This document shows, in pieces, positions 7,682 through 17,252 of a DNA stretch of 47,786 nucleotides. Source of the DNA: Lysinibacillus fusiformis (lineage in GTDB: Bacteria; Bacillota; Bacilli; Bacillales_A; Planococcaceae); contig JASENG010000023.1 in the NCBI GenBank assembly GCA_030027265.1, positions 1 to 47,786 on the forward strand, read 5' to 3'. The translations under genes and the position numbers were made by a program. Each line of letters begins with the position of its first letter. Positions within the stretch are counted from its first letter, which is position 1. The notes beneath the pieces were generated by a model. The model did not search any database and was not told the DNA's origin. It saw only the letters and a list, made by a program, of their open reading frames with translations.

Positions 7682-10093
7682 TTGTTTCAAGTTCTTTGTA
7701 TTTTCATTCCACTAGTAGCCGCACTTTTTATGCCATTCTTCTTTAAGAAAGTCAGTTCGATACATACTGGATGGTTCGTCATAATCGTTCCAATCTTTCT
7801 TGCTATTTACTATGCGACCTTTGTACCGACTATCTCTAAAGGAGATTCCGTGATAGCGCAGCTAGATTGGATTCCGTCTCTTGGAATTTCATTTGTGTCC
7901 TATCTCGATGGATTAAGTTTATTATTCTCTTTACTTATCTCAGGGATTGGCGCTCTTGTTGTTCTATATTCGATATTCTATTTGGATCGTACAAGAGAAC
8001 AGCTACATAACTTTTATATCTATTTATTAATGTTTATGTGTGCGATGCTTGGTGTTGTTCAATCGGATAATATGGTTACGCTGTATTTATTTTGGGAATT
8101 AACTTCAATTTCTTCATTTTTATTAATCGGTTATTGGAACAACCGCGACAAATCTCGATTTGGAGCACTGAAGTCAACAATGATTACTGTTGGCGGGGGC
8201 ATGATGATGCTTGGGGGATTTGTACTTCTTTCTATTATGGGAGATACATTCTCTATTCGAGAATTAATTGCTCAAGCAACTCAATTAGCAGACAATGACC
8301 TATTTGCAGCAGCACTTGTTCTTATTTTATTGGGAGCGTTTACTAAATCAGCCCAGTTCCCATTTTATATCTGGCTGCCAGATGCAATGGAAGCACCTAC
8401 ACCTGTTAGCGCTTACCTTCACTCAGCAACAATGGTAAAAGCCGGGCTTTATTTAGTCGCGCGTTTCACACCTATTTTCGCCCAATCCGAAGTTTGGATT
8501 TGGCTAGTAACAGGTGTTGGTTTATTAACCTTATTCTGGGGTTCCTTCTTTGCATTAAAGCAATGGGATCTAAAAGGAATCCTTGCATTCTCGACTGTCA
8601 GTCAACTCGGTCTGATTATGTCTTTACTTGGAGTTGGAGCGATTGCCTACCATGTAGATGGTGCCGAAGAGAGTATCTTTAAATATGCCGCCTTTGCAGC
8701 GATTTTCCATCTCATTAACCATGCAACCTTTAAAGGAAGCTTATTCATGATTGCAGGTATTGTTGACCATGAAACAGGTACACGCGATATCCGAAAACTC
8801 GGCGGTTTAATGAGCATCATGCCTGTAAGCTTTACGGTAGCATTAATCGGAAGCTTCTCAATGGCAGGATTACCTCCATTTAACGGCTTCTTAAGTAAGG
8901 AAATGTTCTTAACAGCTATGCTTTCCATTACTGAATTTGATTTATTCAATTTCTCTACATGGGGGATTCTATTCCCTATTATCGCCTGGATTGCTAGTGT
9001 GTTTACTTTTATTTACAGCTTTTACTTTGTATTTAAAACGTTTACCGGAAAAGGAAATATTGAAGAGTTATCCCATAAACCACATGAAGCGCCAGTGGGG
9101 ATGCTAATCTCACCAGTCATCTTAGCCGCATTGGTTGTTGTTCTTTTCTTTATCCCGAATATAATTGCCGATACTTTTATCAAGCCGGCTGTTATGGCCA
9201 TCCAGCCTTTCCTTTATAGTAGTCCTGAGCAGATTGATATACATGTTATGGCATGGCATGGCCACTTTACACCTGAATTACTTATGACTATCGGGATTGT
9301 ACTTCTAGGGCTAGTGTTATTTTTGACTCTATCGAAATGGCAAAAAATCTACAGTTTATGGCCATCAAAGTTAACGTTAAATAATTTATATGATTTTATC
9401 GTCTATGAATTATGCGACAAATGGGTAGGCCGATTTTCCGGTGTTTATATGACTGGTTCTATTCGTCGCTATTTAAGCATCATGCTTGGGTCTATCTCCA
9501 TCATTGTGATTATGACTTTATTTGTGCAGGATGCATTTAAGGTAACTTTTGACGGTGCTTCACCGATTCATATCTATCAGATAATTGTAATTATCGTTTT
9601 AATAATAGGAACGATTACAACAGTTTTTGCAAGATCGAGGATTACTTCTATCGTGGCATTAGGATTGGTAGGTTACACAGTATCATTATTCTTTGTCATG
9701 TTTAACGCACCAGATTTAGCACTTACGCAGTTAGTAATAGAAACGATTTCTGTTGCATTATTCTTGCTTGCCTTCTATCACCTGCCAAAGTACAAGAAGG
9801 AAGAAGAACGCACTCGTTTTAGATTTGGAAGAGCCTTTGTTTCTATCGCAGTCGGTGCAATGGTAACACTTGTTGCACTTTCCGCCCATTCTCAAAAATT
9901 GATCGGGTCCATTTCTGAATACTACAAAGAAACTGTGTATTCATTGGCGGGTGGAGGAAATATCGTCAATGTTATTTTAGTTGACTACCGTGGATTCGAT
10001 ACTTTGTTTGAAATTGCTGTATTATCGATTGCGGGTATTGCCATTTATGCAATGATTAAGCTTCGTTTGAGCAAGAAAGGAGAAAAACTATGA
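7682..10093 (+). CDS. mrpA: Na+/H+ antiporter subunit A (MrpA)
   Basis: About 803 residues with some 20 membrane segments. The first two thirds match the NuoL-like proton-pumping module (SDNMVTLYLFWELTSISSFLLIGYW; GAFTKSAQFPFYIWLPDAMEAPTP; LHSATMVKAGLYL). The C-terminal third is the MrpA-specific MbhD/MbhE-like part (SIVALGLVGYTVSLFF; APDLALTQLVIETI). MrpA is the largest subunit of the Mrp complex, which exports Na+ for H+ in pH and salt homeostasis. I place the start at TTG 7682, seven bases after a run AGGGGGGG; the frame is open further upstream but without a usable site. First gene of the operon. Confidence 0.93.
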   Translation: MFQVLCIFIPLVAALFMPFFFKKVSSIHTGWFVIIVPIFLAIYYATFVPTISKGDSVIAQLDWIPSLGISFVSYLDGLSLLFSLLISGIGALVVLYSIFYLDRTREQLHNFYIYLLMFMCAMLGVVQSDNMVTLYLFWELTSISSFLLIGYWNNRDKSRFGALKSTMITVGGGMMMLGGFVLLSIMGDTFSIRELIAQATQLADNDLFAAALVLILLGAFTKSAQFPFYIWLPDAMEAPTPVSAYLHSATMVKAGLYLVARFTPIFAQSEVWIWLVTGVGLLTLFWGSFFALKQWDLKGILAFSTVSQLGLIMSLLGVGAIAYHVDGAEESIFKYAAFAAIFHLINHATFKGSLFMIAGIVDHETGTRDIRKLGGLMSIMPVSFTVALIGSFSMAGLPPFNGFLSKEMFLTAMLSITEFDLFNFSTWGILFPIIAWIASVFTFIYSFYFVFKTFTGKGNIEELSHKPHEAPVGMLISPVILAALVVVLFFIPNIIADTFIKPAVMAIQPFLYSSPEQIDIHVMAWHGHFTPELLMTIGIVLLGLVLFLTLSKWQKIYSLWPSKLTLNNLYDFIVYELCDKWVGRFSGVYMTGSIRRYLSIMLGSISIIVIMTLFVQDAFKVTFDGASPIHIYQIIVIIVLIIGTITTVFARSRITSIVALGLVGYTVSLFFVMFNAPDLALTQLVIETISVALFLLAFYHLPKYKKEEERTRFRFGRAFVSIAVGAMVTLVALSAHSQKLIGSISEYYKETVYSLAGGGNIVNVILVDYRGFDTLFEIAVLSIAGIAIYAMIKLRLSKKGEKL

Positions 10094-10512
10094 AAACTAA
10101 TGATGTCATTATGCAGTTTACTGCGAAACTCGTCTTTTTCATGATTTTCTTCTTCGCTGTTCATATTTTCTTTGCTGGGCACTATACGCCTGGTGGTGGA
10201 TTTATCGGGGGCTTAATTACAGCAAGTGCAATTGTACTGCTGATTATTGCATTTGACTTGAAGACGGTTAAAACGATTTTGCCGATTAATTACATCTATA
10301 TGGTTGCTATCGGACTAATTATCGCTTTAGGAACAGCAACATTTTCGATGTTTACCGGTAAGCCATTTTTTACACATTACTTTGATTATTTTAATTTGCC
10401 TATTTTAGGAAAAACATCTCTTCATACCGCAGCGTTATTTGATTTAGGTGTTTATTTGGTTGTTGTTGGTGTGACGATGACCATTATTCAAACGATTGGG
10501 GAGGATGAATAA
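10090..10512 (+). CDS. mrpB: Na+/H+ antiporter subunit B (MrpB)
   Basis: A 140-residue protein with four membrane segments. It carries the MnhB/MrpB signature FAGHYTPGGGFIGGL near residues 29-43. It belongs to the hetero-oligomeric Mrp complex in the cytoplasmic membrane. Its ATG overlaps the mrpA stop by four bases, and AAGGAG lies just upstream inside mrpA, pointing to translational coupling. The length is normal for the family. Confidence 0.93.
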   Translation: MKTNDVIMQFTAKLVFFMIFFFAVHIFFAGHYTPGGGFIGGLITASAIVLLIIAFDLKTVKTILPINYIYMVAIGLIIALGTATFSMFTGKPFFTHYFDYFNLPILGKTSLHTAALFDLGVYLVVVGVTMTIIQTIGEDE

Positions 10513-10853
10513 TGGAAATAGTAATGGCATTTGTATGCGGCTTTCTCTTTATGGCTGCTATTTACTTAATATTATCTCGCAGTCTTCTCCGCATCATTAT
10601 CGGAACTGGGTTATTGAGTCATGGAGCTCATTTATTGATTTTAACAATGGGCAGCTTTAAAGGAAGCGCACCTCCCGTATTAAAAGATGGTGTGACAGAT
10701 TTTGCCGATCCTCTTCCTCAAGCATTAATCTTAACGGCCATCGTTATTAGTTTTGGTGTAACAGCCTTCTTTTTAGTGCTTGCTTACCGCGCTTATCATG
10801 AACTAAAAACTGATGATATGACGTTAATGAAAGGAAGTGAGGATCATGAATAA
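10512..10853 (+). CDS. mrpC: Na+/H+ antiporter subunit C (MrpC)
   Basis: A 113-residue NuoK-like subunit with three membrane segments. LLRIIIGTGLLSHGAHLLIL and DPLPQALILTAIVISFG are characteristic of MrpC/MnhC. Start and mrpB stop overlap by one base (TAATG), so the two are coupled. It is a member of the Mrp complex, which resembles part of respiratory complex I. Nothing is missing relative to the family. Confidence 0.93.
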   Translation: MEIVMAFVCGFLFMAAIYLILSRSLLRIIIGTGLLSHGAHLLILTMGSFKGSAPPVLKDGVTDFADPLPQALILTAIVISFGVTAFFLVLAYRAYHELKTDDMTLMKGSEDHE

Positions 10854-12336
10854 CTTTCTTTTGCTGCCTATAATCATTCCATTTTTCTTTGCCATGATTT
10901 TAATGTTTGGACAGAAAAATCTTGTTTATCAACGTGTTACAACACTTTTAGGGCTTATCATTTCGATTATTTGCGCTGCCGGGCTTGTCATGAATGTTCA
11001 TGAGAATGGTCCTCAAACTGTAACACTTGGGAATTGGCCAGCACCGTTCGGTATTACGATGATGGGCGATATGGTTAGCTCGCTTCTTATGCTGACTACA
11101 TTAGTGCTTGCATTCTTCATCGTATGGTATGGATTTGAATCGATTGGCAGAAAACGTGAACAGTTCTTCTATTATCCTGGAGTTATGTTTATCATTACCG
11201 GGGTAAACGGAGCATTTACAACCGGAGATATTTTCAACCTATTTGTATTCTTTGAAGTATTATTAATGGCTTCTTATCTATTAATCGTACTGGGTGGAGA
11301 AAAAGCTCAGCTGCGTGAATCGATTAAATATATTTTAGTGAACGTCATTTCTTCTGCTCTATTCGTCATAACAGTAGCCTTTTTATACTCTGTTGTCGGC
11401 ACGCTTAACATGGCTGACATATCACTGCAAATTGCAGAAATTGATCAACCAGGAATCATTACAGTAATTGCCGTTCTGTTCTTGCTGGTATTCGGCATGA
11501 AAGCAGCCATTTTCCCATTATACTTCTGGTTGCCTGGTTCATATGCAGCACCACCAATACCAGTACTTGCTCTATTTGGTGCTCTTCTAACAAAAGTCGG
11601 TGTTTACGCTATTACACGTACATACACGTTATTCTTTACACATGACTTAGGCTATACACATCAGTTACTTCTTATCTTGGCGGTTCTTACAATTATAGCT
11701 GGATGTATTGGCGCACTTGCTCACTTTGATGTGAAACAAATTATTATTTATAATATCGTTATTGCAGTTGGGGTTATTTTATTTGGTGTTGCACAGATGA
11801 ATGAAGCTGGGCTAGAAGGAGCTTTTGTTTATCTAATCCATGACATGATTATTAAAGCAGCACTGTTTATGTTAATCGGGATTGTGATTTATGTAACAGG
11901 AACGACCAATTTACGAAAAATGGGCGGTCTTATCCAAACCTATCCCGCACTAGGATGGTTCTTCTTAATAGCAGGACTTGGTTTAGTAGGTGTCCCTCCT
12001 TTAAGTGGATTTATAGGAAAACTACTTATCATACAAGGTGGTTTTGAAGCGGGTAATATATGGTCAAGCATTTTGATACTTGCCTCTAGTATTGTAGTTC
12101 TATTGTCGGTGATGCGCATCTTTATCTATGCATTCTGGGGCGAAGAAGGTCAACTTTCTAACGAAGTACAAAAGAAGACATATAACCGTCTATTCATTCC
12201 AACTGCACTTTTAGTTGTTCTATCGATTTTCTACGGAATCGGTACAGAATGGCTGATGCCATTTATGGGCGATGCAGCTAAAATCTTACTGGATCCTTCT
12301 ATTTATACAGATGCGGTTATGAAAGGAGGAGAATAA
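10846..12336 (+). CDS. mrpD: Na+/H+ antiporter subunit D (MrpD)
   Basis: A NuoN/NuoM-like proton-translocating subunit of 496 residues and about 14 membrane segments. NLFVFFEVLLMASYLLIVLGG, AAIFPLYFWLPGSYAAPP and the helix with VYLIHDMIIKAALFM are typical, with membrane-embedded Glu and Lys residues kept. I prefer ATG 10846 to the in-frame GTG at 10837 because AAGGAAGTGAGG lies just before it. It overlaps mrpC by eight bases. With MrpA it forms the probable ion pathway. Confidence 0.92.
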   Translation: MNNFLLLPIIIPFFFAMILMFGQKNLVYQRVTTLLGLIISIICAAGLVMNVHENGPQTVTLGNWPAPFGITMMGDMVSSLLMLTTLVLAFFIVWYGFESIGRKREQFFYYPGVMFIITGVNGAFTTGDIFNLFVFFEVLLMASYLLIVLGGEKAQLRESIKYILVNVISSALFVITVAFLYSVVGTLNMADISLQIAEIDQPGIITVIAVLFLLVFGMKAAIFPLYFWLPGSYAAPPIPVLALFGALLTKVGVYAITRTYTLFFTHDLGYTHQLLLILAVLTIIAGCIGALAHFDVKQIIIYNIVIAVGVILFGVAQMNEAGLEGAFVYLIHDMIIKAALFMLIGIVIYVTGTTNLRKMGGLIQTYPALGWFFLIAGLGLVGVPPLSGFIGKLLIIQGGFEAGNIWSSILILASSIVVLLSVMRIFIYAFWGEEGQLSNEVQKKTYNRLFIPTALLVVLSIFYGIGTEWLMPFMGDAAKILLDPSIYTDAVMKGGE

Positions 12337-12816
12337 ATGTCCTTTCAAATTTTACTAAATCTATTTTTAGCCTTTTTATGGATGTTTTTATCCTCTAATT
12401 ATTCCGTATCGCGGTTTATCATCGGCTATCTATTAGGTCTTGTAGTCATTATCGCTTTACGTAAATTCTTTAAGTCCAGACTTTATATTGATCGAGTTTG
12501 GGCAGTTATTAAACTAACGATTCTCTTTGTTAAAGAATTGATATTAGCGAATGTTTCCGTTTTAGTTCTCGTTCTTAAACCAAAACTAGAGTTGCAGCCA
12601 GCATTCTTCAAATACGATACAAAGTTAACAGAGGAATGGGAAATTACACTTCTCTCAAGTTTGATTACCCTGACTCCTGGTACCGTTGTTGTCCACGTAT
12701 CAGATGATTCAAAATCATTATTTATCCATGTGATTGATAGTAATGATATTGATGAAACCATAGATTCGATTAAAAATTCGTTTGAAAAAGCGATATTGGA
12801 GGTGAGCCGTTCATGA
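12337..12816 (+). CDS. mrpE: Na+/H+ antiporter subunit E (MrpE)
   Basis: A 159-residue protein with two or three N-terminal membrane segments and a soluble C-terminal half. LSSLITLTPGTVVVHV is the conserved MrpE/MnhE core. The ATG directly follows the mrpD stop, with AAAGGAGG 8-15 bases before it. Its role is in assembly and activity of the Mrp complex (family knowledge). Confidence 0.92.
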   Translation: MSFQILLNLFLAFLWMFLSSNYSVSRFIIGYLLGLVVIIALRKFFKSRLYIDRVWAVIKLTILFVKELILANVSVLVLVLKPKLELQPAFFKYDTKLTEEWEITLLSSLITLTPGTVVVHVSDDSKSLFIHVIDSNDIDETIDSIKNSFEKAILEVSRS

Positions 12817-13094
12817 CCTATTTTCTTTGGGCAGCAGTCATCATTATTGTTTTGTCCATCGTTGCCCTTGTTTATCGTCTTGTGAAGGGCCCTTTCCCTT
12901 CAGATCGAGTGGTTGCATTAGATGCAATTGGCGTTGCGCTTATCTGCCTGGTTGGATTGTTTTCAATGCTTATTGATACAAGTTTCTTTTTAGATATTAT
13001 TTTATTATTGGCGATACTCTCTTTCATAGGAACGATTGCCTTCTCTAAATTTATAGAGAAAGGAGATATTATTACCCGTGACAATTCTCGCTAA
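12813..13094 (+). CDS. mrpF: Na+/H+ antiporter subunit F (MrpF)
   Basis: A 93-residue protein with three membrane segments and the MrpF pattern LVKGPFPSDRVVALD plus AILSFIGTIAFSKFIEKG. Its start overlaps the mrpE stop by four bases; GGAGGTGAG lies upstream. In B. subtilis the F subunit has also been linked to bile-salt (cholate) efflux; that cannot be judged here. Confidence 0.92.
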   Translation: MTYFLWAAVIIIVLSIVALVYRLVKGPFPSDRVVALDAIGVALICLVGLFSMLIDTSFFLDIILLLAILSFIGTIAFSKFIEKGDIITRDNSR

Positions 13095-13446
13095 TATTTT
13101 AGTTGTGTTCTTTATAGTAGCTGGTGTACTATTCATTGTCGTGTCTGCAATTGGCTTATTACGCCTCCCCGATCTTTATACACGTGCACATGCTGCATCC
13201 AAAAGTGCAACCTTAGGGGTTATGTGCATCTTGTTGGGAGTGTTCTTTCACTTCTGGCTAAATGAAGATCATTTTAAACCGACCATTCTATTGGGTGTAT
13301 TATTCCTATTTATAACTGGTCCGGTTGGCGGACATATAATGAGTCGTTCTTCTTATATAGCTGGCGTAAAACCTTGGGCCGGTACAGTACGAGACGATTT
13401 AAAACCAGAAATAGAACGCATGAAGAAAGAACAAAATATTAAATAA
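13078..13446 (+). CDS. mrpG: Na+/H+ antiporter subunit G (MrpG)
   Basis: A 122-residue protein with three membrane segments. The MnhG signature LLRLPDLYTRAHAASKSATLG is near residues 25-45. The start is GTG 13078, inside the end of mrpF (17-base overlap), with AAAGGAGA twelve bases before it. It is the last gene of the operon; a strong terminator follows. Confidence 0.9.
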   Translation: MTILANILVVFFIVAGVLFIVVSAIGLLRLPDLYTRAHAASKSATLGVMCILLGVFFHFWLNEDHFKPTILLGVLFLFITGPVGGHIMSRSSYIAGVKPWAGTVRDDLKPEIERMKKEQNIK

Positions 13447-13461
13447 CCTATTGATGAAACG

Positions 13462-13498
13462 AAAAGAAGTGCGAATTTTATAGTTCGCACTTCTTTTT
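13462..13498. terminator. Terminator of the mrp operon
   Basis: AAAAGAAGTGCGAA at 13462-13475 pairs with TTCGCACTTCTTTT ending at about 13497. T-runs on both sides make it two-way. Confidence 0.9.
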
Positions 13499-13499
13499 C

Positions 13500-13715
13500 T
13501 TAGTAAAATCTTCTGTAAGGACCACGTCTATGTGGGTATCTTGGGTATCCATAGTATGGATACGGCTGATACGGATAAGGCCTGCCGTAACCGAATCCTC
13601 TATCAGGAACGATTACATTGCCTAGTAAACCACCTAAAAACCCGCCGATGAATGGATATCCAAACTCAGAAAATCCACCGCCATATCCACCATAACCACC
13701 ATAATAATTTACCAA
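13500..13715 (-). CDS. Small Gly/Tyr/Pro/Arg-rich protein, unknown (possibly spore-associated)
   Basis: A 71-residue low-complexity protein: an N-terminal YGGYGGYGGG tract, a short hydrophobic Gly-rich stretch (GGFLGGLLGNVIV), then alternating Tyr/Pro/Gly/Arg (PYQPYPYYGYPRYP) and a basic end. This composition resembles small coat or surface proteins of spore formers, but I recognise no specific family. The start is TTG with AAAAGGAGG about ten bases upstream. An ATG between the two is followed at once by TAA and cannot be used. Coding is supported by the strong ribosome site and clean stop. Confidence 0.6.
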   Translation of the reverse strand: MVNYYGGYGGYGGGFSEFGYPFIGGFLGGLLGNVIVPDRGFGYGRPYPYQPYPYYGYPRYPHRRGPYRRFY

Positions 13716-13812
13716 TTACATCTACCTCCTTTTCATTAATAACTTATGTTAGAAATGGAAAGTCAGGTATGCTATATGCCCACTAGAATTAAAGTTCTTA
13801 AAAGCAAGATAT

Positions 13813-15321
13813 TTAATTGTTTTGTTCGCCTAATCTTTCTACAAACGTTGCGAGAGTTCTAACCATGACACCTGTCGCCCCTTTTGGCCCCAAATCATGG
13901 GCACCGTTTGCATTTGAAGTTCCCGCAATATCTAAATGAATCCATGGAGTATCCTCAACAAATTCCCCTACAAAGCCGCCTCCGAAAATCATATGGCCAT
14001 CACTGCCGGGGGAATTATTTAAATCCGCAACATCTGATTTGCGAATACGTTTTTTATCTTTCTCCGTTAATGGCATTCCCCAAACAAATTCTCCAGTCTC
14101 GATACTAGATTCAATAAATGCATCGAAGAACTCTTCGTTATTTGTGAGAGACCCTGTTTTATCAAAACCAAGTGCAGTAATCACGCCGCCAGTCAAAGTA
14201 GCAACATCTATTAGATATTTCGCTCCTTGTTGCTTTGCATAGGTTACAGCATCCGCTAGTACAAGGCGTCCTTCTGCATCTGTATTTAATACTTCAACTG
14301 TTTTTCCGCTGTACATCGTAATCACATCATCCGGTTTAAATGCTTCACCAGAAATCATGTTGTCCGTGGATCCGATAACGGCTACGACATTTTTATTTGG
14401 ACGGACTTCGCCAATAATCTTCATCGCTCCTAGAACAGCTGCTGCACCGCCCATATCCCCTTTCATGCCGACCATACCAGTTTTTGTTTTAATCGAATAA
14501 CCGCCAGTGTCGTAAGTTACCCCTTTACCAACTAAACCAACTACATCTTCCCATTTTTCAGTTGCTTGATATTTAATCGTGATTAAACGAGGTTCTTCAA
14601 CAGAACCCTTGTTGACGCTTAAAATCCCGCCCATGCCAAGCTCTTCTAATTCCTGCTTAGTTAAAATTTCAATTTCAAAGTCATATTGCTTTGCTAATTT
14701 TTCAGCATAATTTCCAAGTTCAGTAGCTGTTAATAAATTTGGAGGCATATTTACTAGATTACGTGCCTCATTTACCGAATCCGCATAAATTTTCCCTACT
14801 TGATACGCTGCTGCAATTTCATCAATATCTGCATTCGTAACAAAATGTACCGCATCCATATAGACATCTACTTCATTTGAAGTGGTTTTATAGTTTGGTG
14901 TTTGATAGAATCCTAGTCCCGCTCCTTCTGCAAATAAAAAGGCGATTGTCTCTTCATCGATTGGTGCTGCAGTAAATGATTCTAGCCAAATCGAATATTC
15001 ATTTACTTTCAAAGCTCTCAATTCTTTCCCAACGATACCAAATGTCTCTCTTAGTTCATTTTCCGTTAAAGTTTTTGTATCTCCCAGTCCAACGAATAAA
15101 ACACGTTTCAAATGACCATTTTGACCTGTATAAGGAATTCTCGTTAACTTCTTTCTGTCCGTATTAATATCACAAGAACGAATCCAATCTTCTACGCTTT
15201 CGCCATAGAAAGAAACGAAATCCTTCCATCCATTAATATGATCACAATTTTTCTGAACACCTACAATCAGCAATTCGGTATTGACTTGATCAAATGTTTT
15301 TGGCTCTTTTACAATTTTCAT
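13813..15321 (-). CDS. pepA: Leucyl aminopeptidase (M17), PepA/YuiE
   Basis: A 502-residue M17 metallopeptidase. The two-metal active site is intact: VGKGVTYDTGG (Lys and Asp ligands), MVGMKGDMGGAAAV and NTDAEGRLVLADA (Asp, Glu and catalytic Arg). The N-terminal macro-like domain covers about residues 1-160. Such enzymes remove N-terminal residues from peptides in the cytoplasm as homohexamers. Position between mrp and yuiD/yuiB matches B. subtilis yuiE. It is transcribed alone. Confidence 0.92.
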   Translation of the reverse strand: MKIVKEPKTFDQVNTELLIVGVQKNCDHINGWKDFVSFYGESVEDWIRSCDINTDRKKLTRIPYTGQNGHLKRVLFVGLGDTKTLTENELRETFGIVGKELRALKVNEYSIWLESFTAAPIDEETIAFLFAEGAGLGFYQTPNYKTTSNEVDVYMDAVHFVTNADIDEIAAAYQVGKIYADSVNEARNLVNMPPNLLTATELGNYAEKLAKQYDFEIEILTKQELEELGMGGILSVNKGSVEEPRLITIKYQATEKWEDVVGLVGKGVTYDTGGYSIKTKTGMVGMKGDMGGAAAVLGAMKIIGEVRPNKNVVAVIGSTDNMISGEAFKPDDVITMYSGKTVEVLNTDAEGRLVLADAVTYAKQQGAKYLIDVATLTGGVITALGFDKTGSLTNNEEFFDAFIESSIETGEFVWGMPLTEKDKKRIRKSDVADLNNSPGSDGHMIFGGGFVGEFVEDTPWIHLDIAGTSNANGAHDLGPKGATGVMVRTLATFVERLGEQNN

Positions 15322-15563
15322 ATTTAACTATCCCTCCATCTATTCAACTACACGTTTTTGTAATTGCATCCCAAGTGAATTGATCATTCTTGTCATTTAC
15401 TTTCATCTAAATAACATTTATTGAATGAAGATAACTTGCATTATAGTAAAGATATACCTATTTATCGAATATTTCAAATATCGAATCGATTATAAATTGA
15501 TTTCTTAATGTTCGGATATGCTATACTTTAGACAAAGTTTATGAAAGGTAGGGATTGTTCGTT

Positions 15564-16040
15564 TTGGCACTCCTTCAAAATACACCCATACTGTTATCCA
15601 TTTTTTCCATACTTTTTGCGCAATTTGTCAAAGTGCCTATTCATTTAATTGCTACAAAGAAATTAGATTGGTCTTTAATGACTTCGACCGGTGGCATGCC
15701 TAGTTCCCATTCTGCTGCTGTTACTAGTCTCGCTACTGCAGTAGGCTTTGAAACAGGTCTCTCTTCCCCTATCTTTGCCGTTGCCGCGATGTTTGCCGGG
15801 ATTGTCATGTATGATGCCACTGGTGTCCGTTATCAAGCCGGTCAGCATGCCGTTATTATTAATCGTATCCGCAGTGAGTTAACAGTCTTTTTTAACGAAG
15901 TAAAGCATTGGCCACAAAAAGATGAAGAGGAAAAAATTAAAGAGTTAAAAACATTATTAGGCCATAAGCCGAGTGAAGTATTCATGGGAGCTTTAACCGG
16001 AATTATCATATCTGTTTTATTTTATAATTTGTTTTTATAA
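15564..16040 (+). CDS. yuiD: Divergent PAP2-family membrane protein, YuiD
   Basis: A 158-residue protein with four or five membrane segments and the divergent PAP2 (acid phosphatase/VanZ-related) pattern: AQFVKVPIH, STGGMPSSHSAAVTSLATAVG, MYDATGVRYQAGQHA. The PSSH serine-histidine motif is present. I take TTG 15564, giving MALLQNTP, because it fits the family start; TTG 15555 is possible since AAAGG sits at 15544-15548. A TGCTATACT extended -10 lies at 15519-15527. It probably acts on a lipid phosphate or has lost activity; not decidable here. Confidence 0.85.
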   Translation: MALLQNTPILLSIFSILFAQFVKVPIHLIATKKLDWSLMTSTGGMPSSHSAAVTSLATAVGFETGLSSPIFAVAAMFAGIVMYDATGVRYQAGQHAVIINRIRSELTVFFNEVKHWPQKDEEEKIKELKTLLGHKPSEVFMGALTGIIISVLFYNLFL

Positions 16041-16055
16041 TTGATTGAATAGCAC

Positions 16056-16091
16056 AAAAAAACTGACCCACATTTTGCGAGTCAGTTTTTT
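16056..16091. terminator. Two-way terminator between yuiD and yuiB
   Basis: AAAAAAACTGAC-type arm at 16056-16067 pairs with GTCAGTTTTTT at 16081-16091, between convergent genes. Confidence 0.87.
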
Positions 16092-16136
16092 ATTGCATAG
16101 AGAAATCCCTCATATTAGCCGAGAGCTGTATAAAAC

Positions 16137-16466
16137 CTAGAACATGCGATATCCAGCTTTTCGGAGATAAATCATTACAATTCCTGCAACAATTGCACCT
16201 GCAAATCCACCTAATAGAATTGAGATATCTACCACCTGCAATGCTTGAATCTTATCTAAAAGTGCCGGAAATGCTGTGTTTGCTTTAAAAATATAATCTA
16301 GAAAACTTACTTCATCAATAATAAATATAACCACGATCGGGTAAACGATTGCCATTAACCAAGTCATACGCAGCAACATGTTTAATAAGAAACCGATTCC
16401 AAAAAACATGACGAAGAAAAGCACGACTGAAATGATTAACTGCACTACCGAAACTGAACCACTCAT
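16137..16466 (-). CDS. yuiB: Small membrane protein, YuiB family
   Basis: A 109-residue protein with three predicted membrane segments (about residues 7-30, 34-52 and 80-100). It resembles YuiB of B. subtilis in length, topology and neighbours (next to yuiD and pepA). There is no enzymatic motif and the function is unknown. GGAGG lies eleven bases before the ATG. Confidence 0.75.
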   Translation of the reverse strand: MSGSVSVVQLIISVVLFFVMFFGIGFLLNMLLRMTWLMAIVYPIVVIFIIDEVSFLDYIFKANTAFPALLDKIQALQVVDISILLGGFAGAIVAGIVMIYLRKAGYRMF

Positions 16467-16603
16467 TTTATGTATAACCTCCGTTTTCCTCTCACTAGTT
16501 TACATGATAAAAGCCCTCCTTTCAAATATAAATACCGTTGTTTCAGGGTTAGAAAATGAAGAATTACTGAACTTTCATGTGCTCAATAATCCCCTGATGG
16601 CTG

Positions 16604-17101
16604 CTACTTATTAAAGAATAATCGATATGATGAATATTCGAAGATATCCCCCGGATTTATGCCCTCTTTTTTAAAGAGCTGGTGATGGCTCAACTCATGG
16701 CTGGCCATTTCTTCCAGCATTACAGATGACTCGCCACTCTGAACAATCTCCTCTACGGTTAACCAACAGGCGTCTGATAATTCAACTTCTTGAATTTGGA
16801 TGCTCTGTTCATCAGTGGTGGGACTGCAATAAAAAATCGCCATATTATCACTGATTTCTTCTCTAATGACACCTGTACGGAAGCCGATTAATCCCGATAC
16901 TTCACACCGAATGCCTGTCTCCTCCTGCACTTCCCTAACGACTGCCTCATCTGCTGTCTCACCCATTTGAACAAAACCAGCCGGCAAAGACCACACGCCT
17001 TTTAAGCCGCTATATTTCTTTTTCACCACCAACCATTTTCCTTCTGTATTTATCACTACTCCAGCTACCCCAAGCCAGACTTTCCCACGATCCTTTTTCA
17101 T
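16604..17101 (-). CDS. Nudix hydrolase
   Basis: A 165-residue protein with a complete Nudix box (GFVQMGETADEAVVREVQEETGI, stated here as G-x5-E-x7-REVQEE-x-G) at about residues 42-64. The surrounding beta-rich fold has the ADP-ribose/NADH pyrophosphatase-like GVWSLPAGFV start. Such enzymes hydrolyse nucleoside diphosphates linked to another group; the substrate cannot be named. Its stop lies in the short gap before yuiB, on the same strand. The ATG has a GGGGGAAAA site upstream. Confidence 0.88.
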   Translation of the reverse strand: MKKDRGKVWLGVAGVVINTEGKWLVVKKKYSGLKGVWSLPAGFVQMGETADEAVVREVQEETGIRCEVSGLIGFRTGVIREEISDNMAIFYCSPTTDEQSIQIQEVELSDACWLTVEEIVQSGESSVMLEEMASHELSHHQLFKKEGINPGDIFEYSSYRLFFNK

Positions 17102-17252
17102 GGTTTTCCCCCTTGTTTTTAAGTACTTTTATATAGTATACGCTTAATTCGGCTTCTTTAAGAAACAGGTTTTTGATTCAACTCCCGGGATGTAACTATT
17201 ACGATTATAGTGCGTCTAAAAGTTTATAAGGAAACTTTCAGGAGATGATGAA

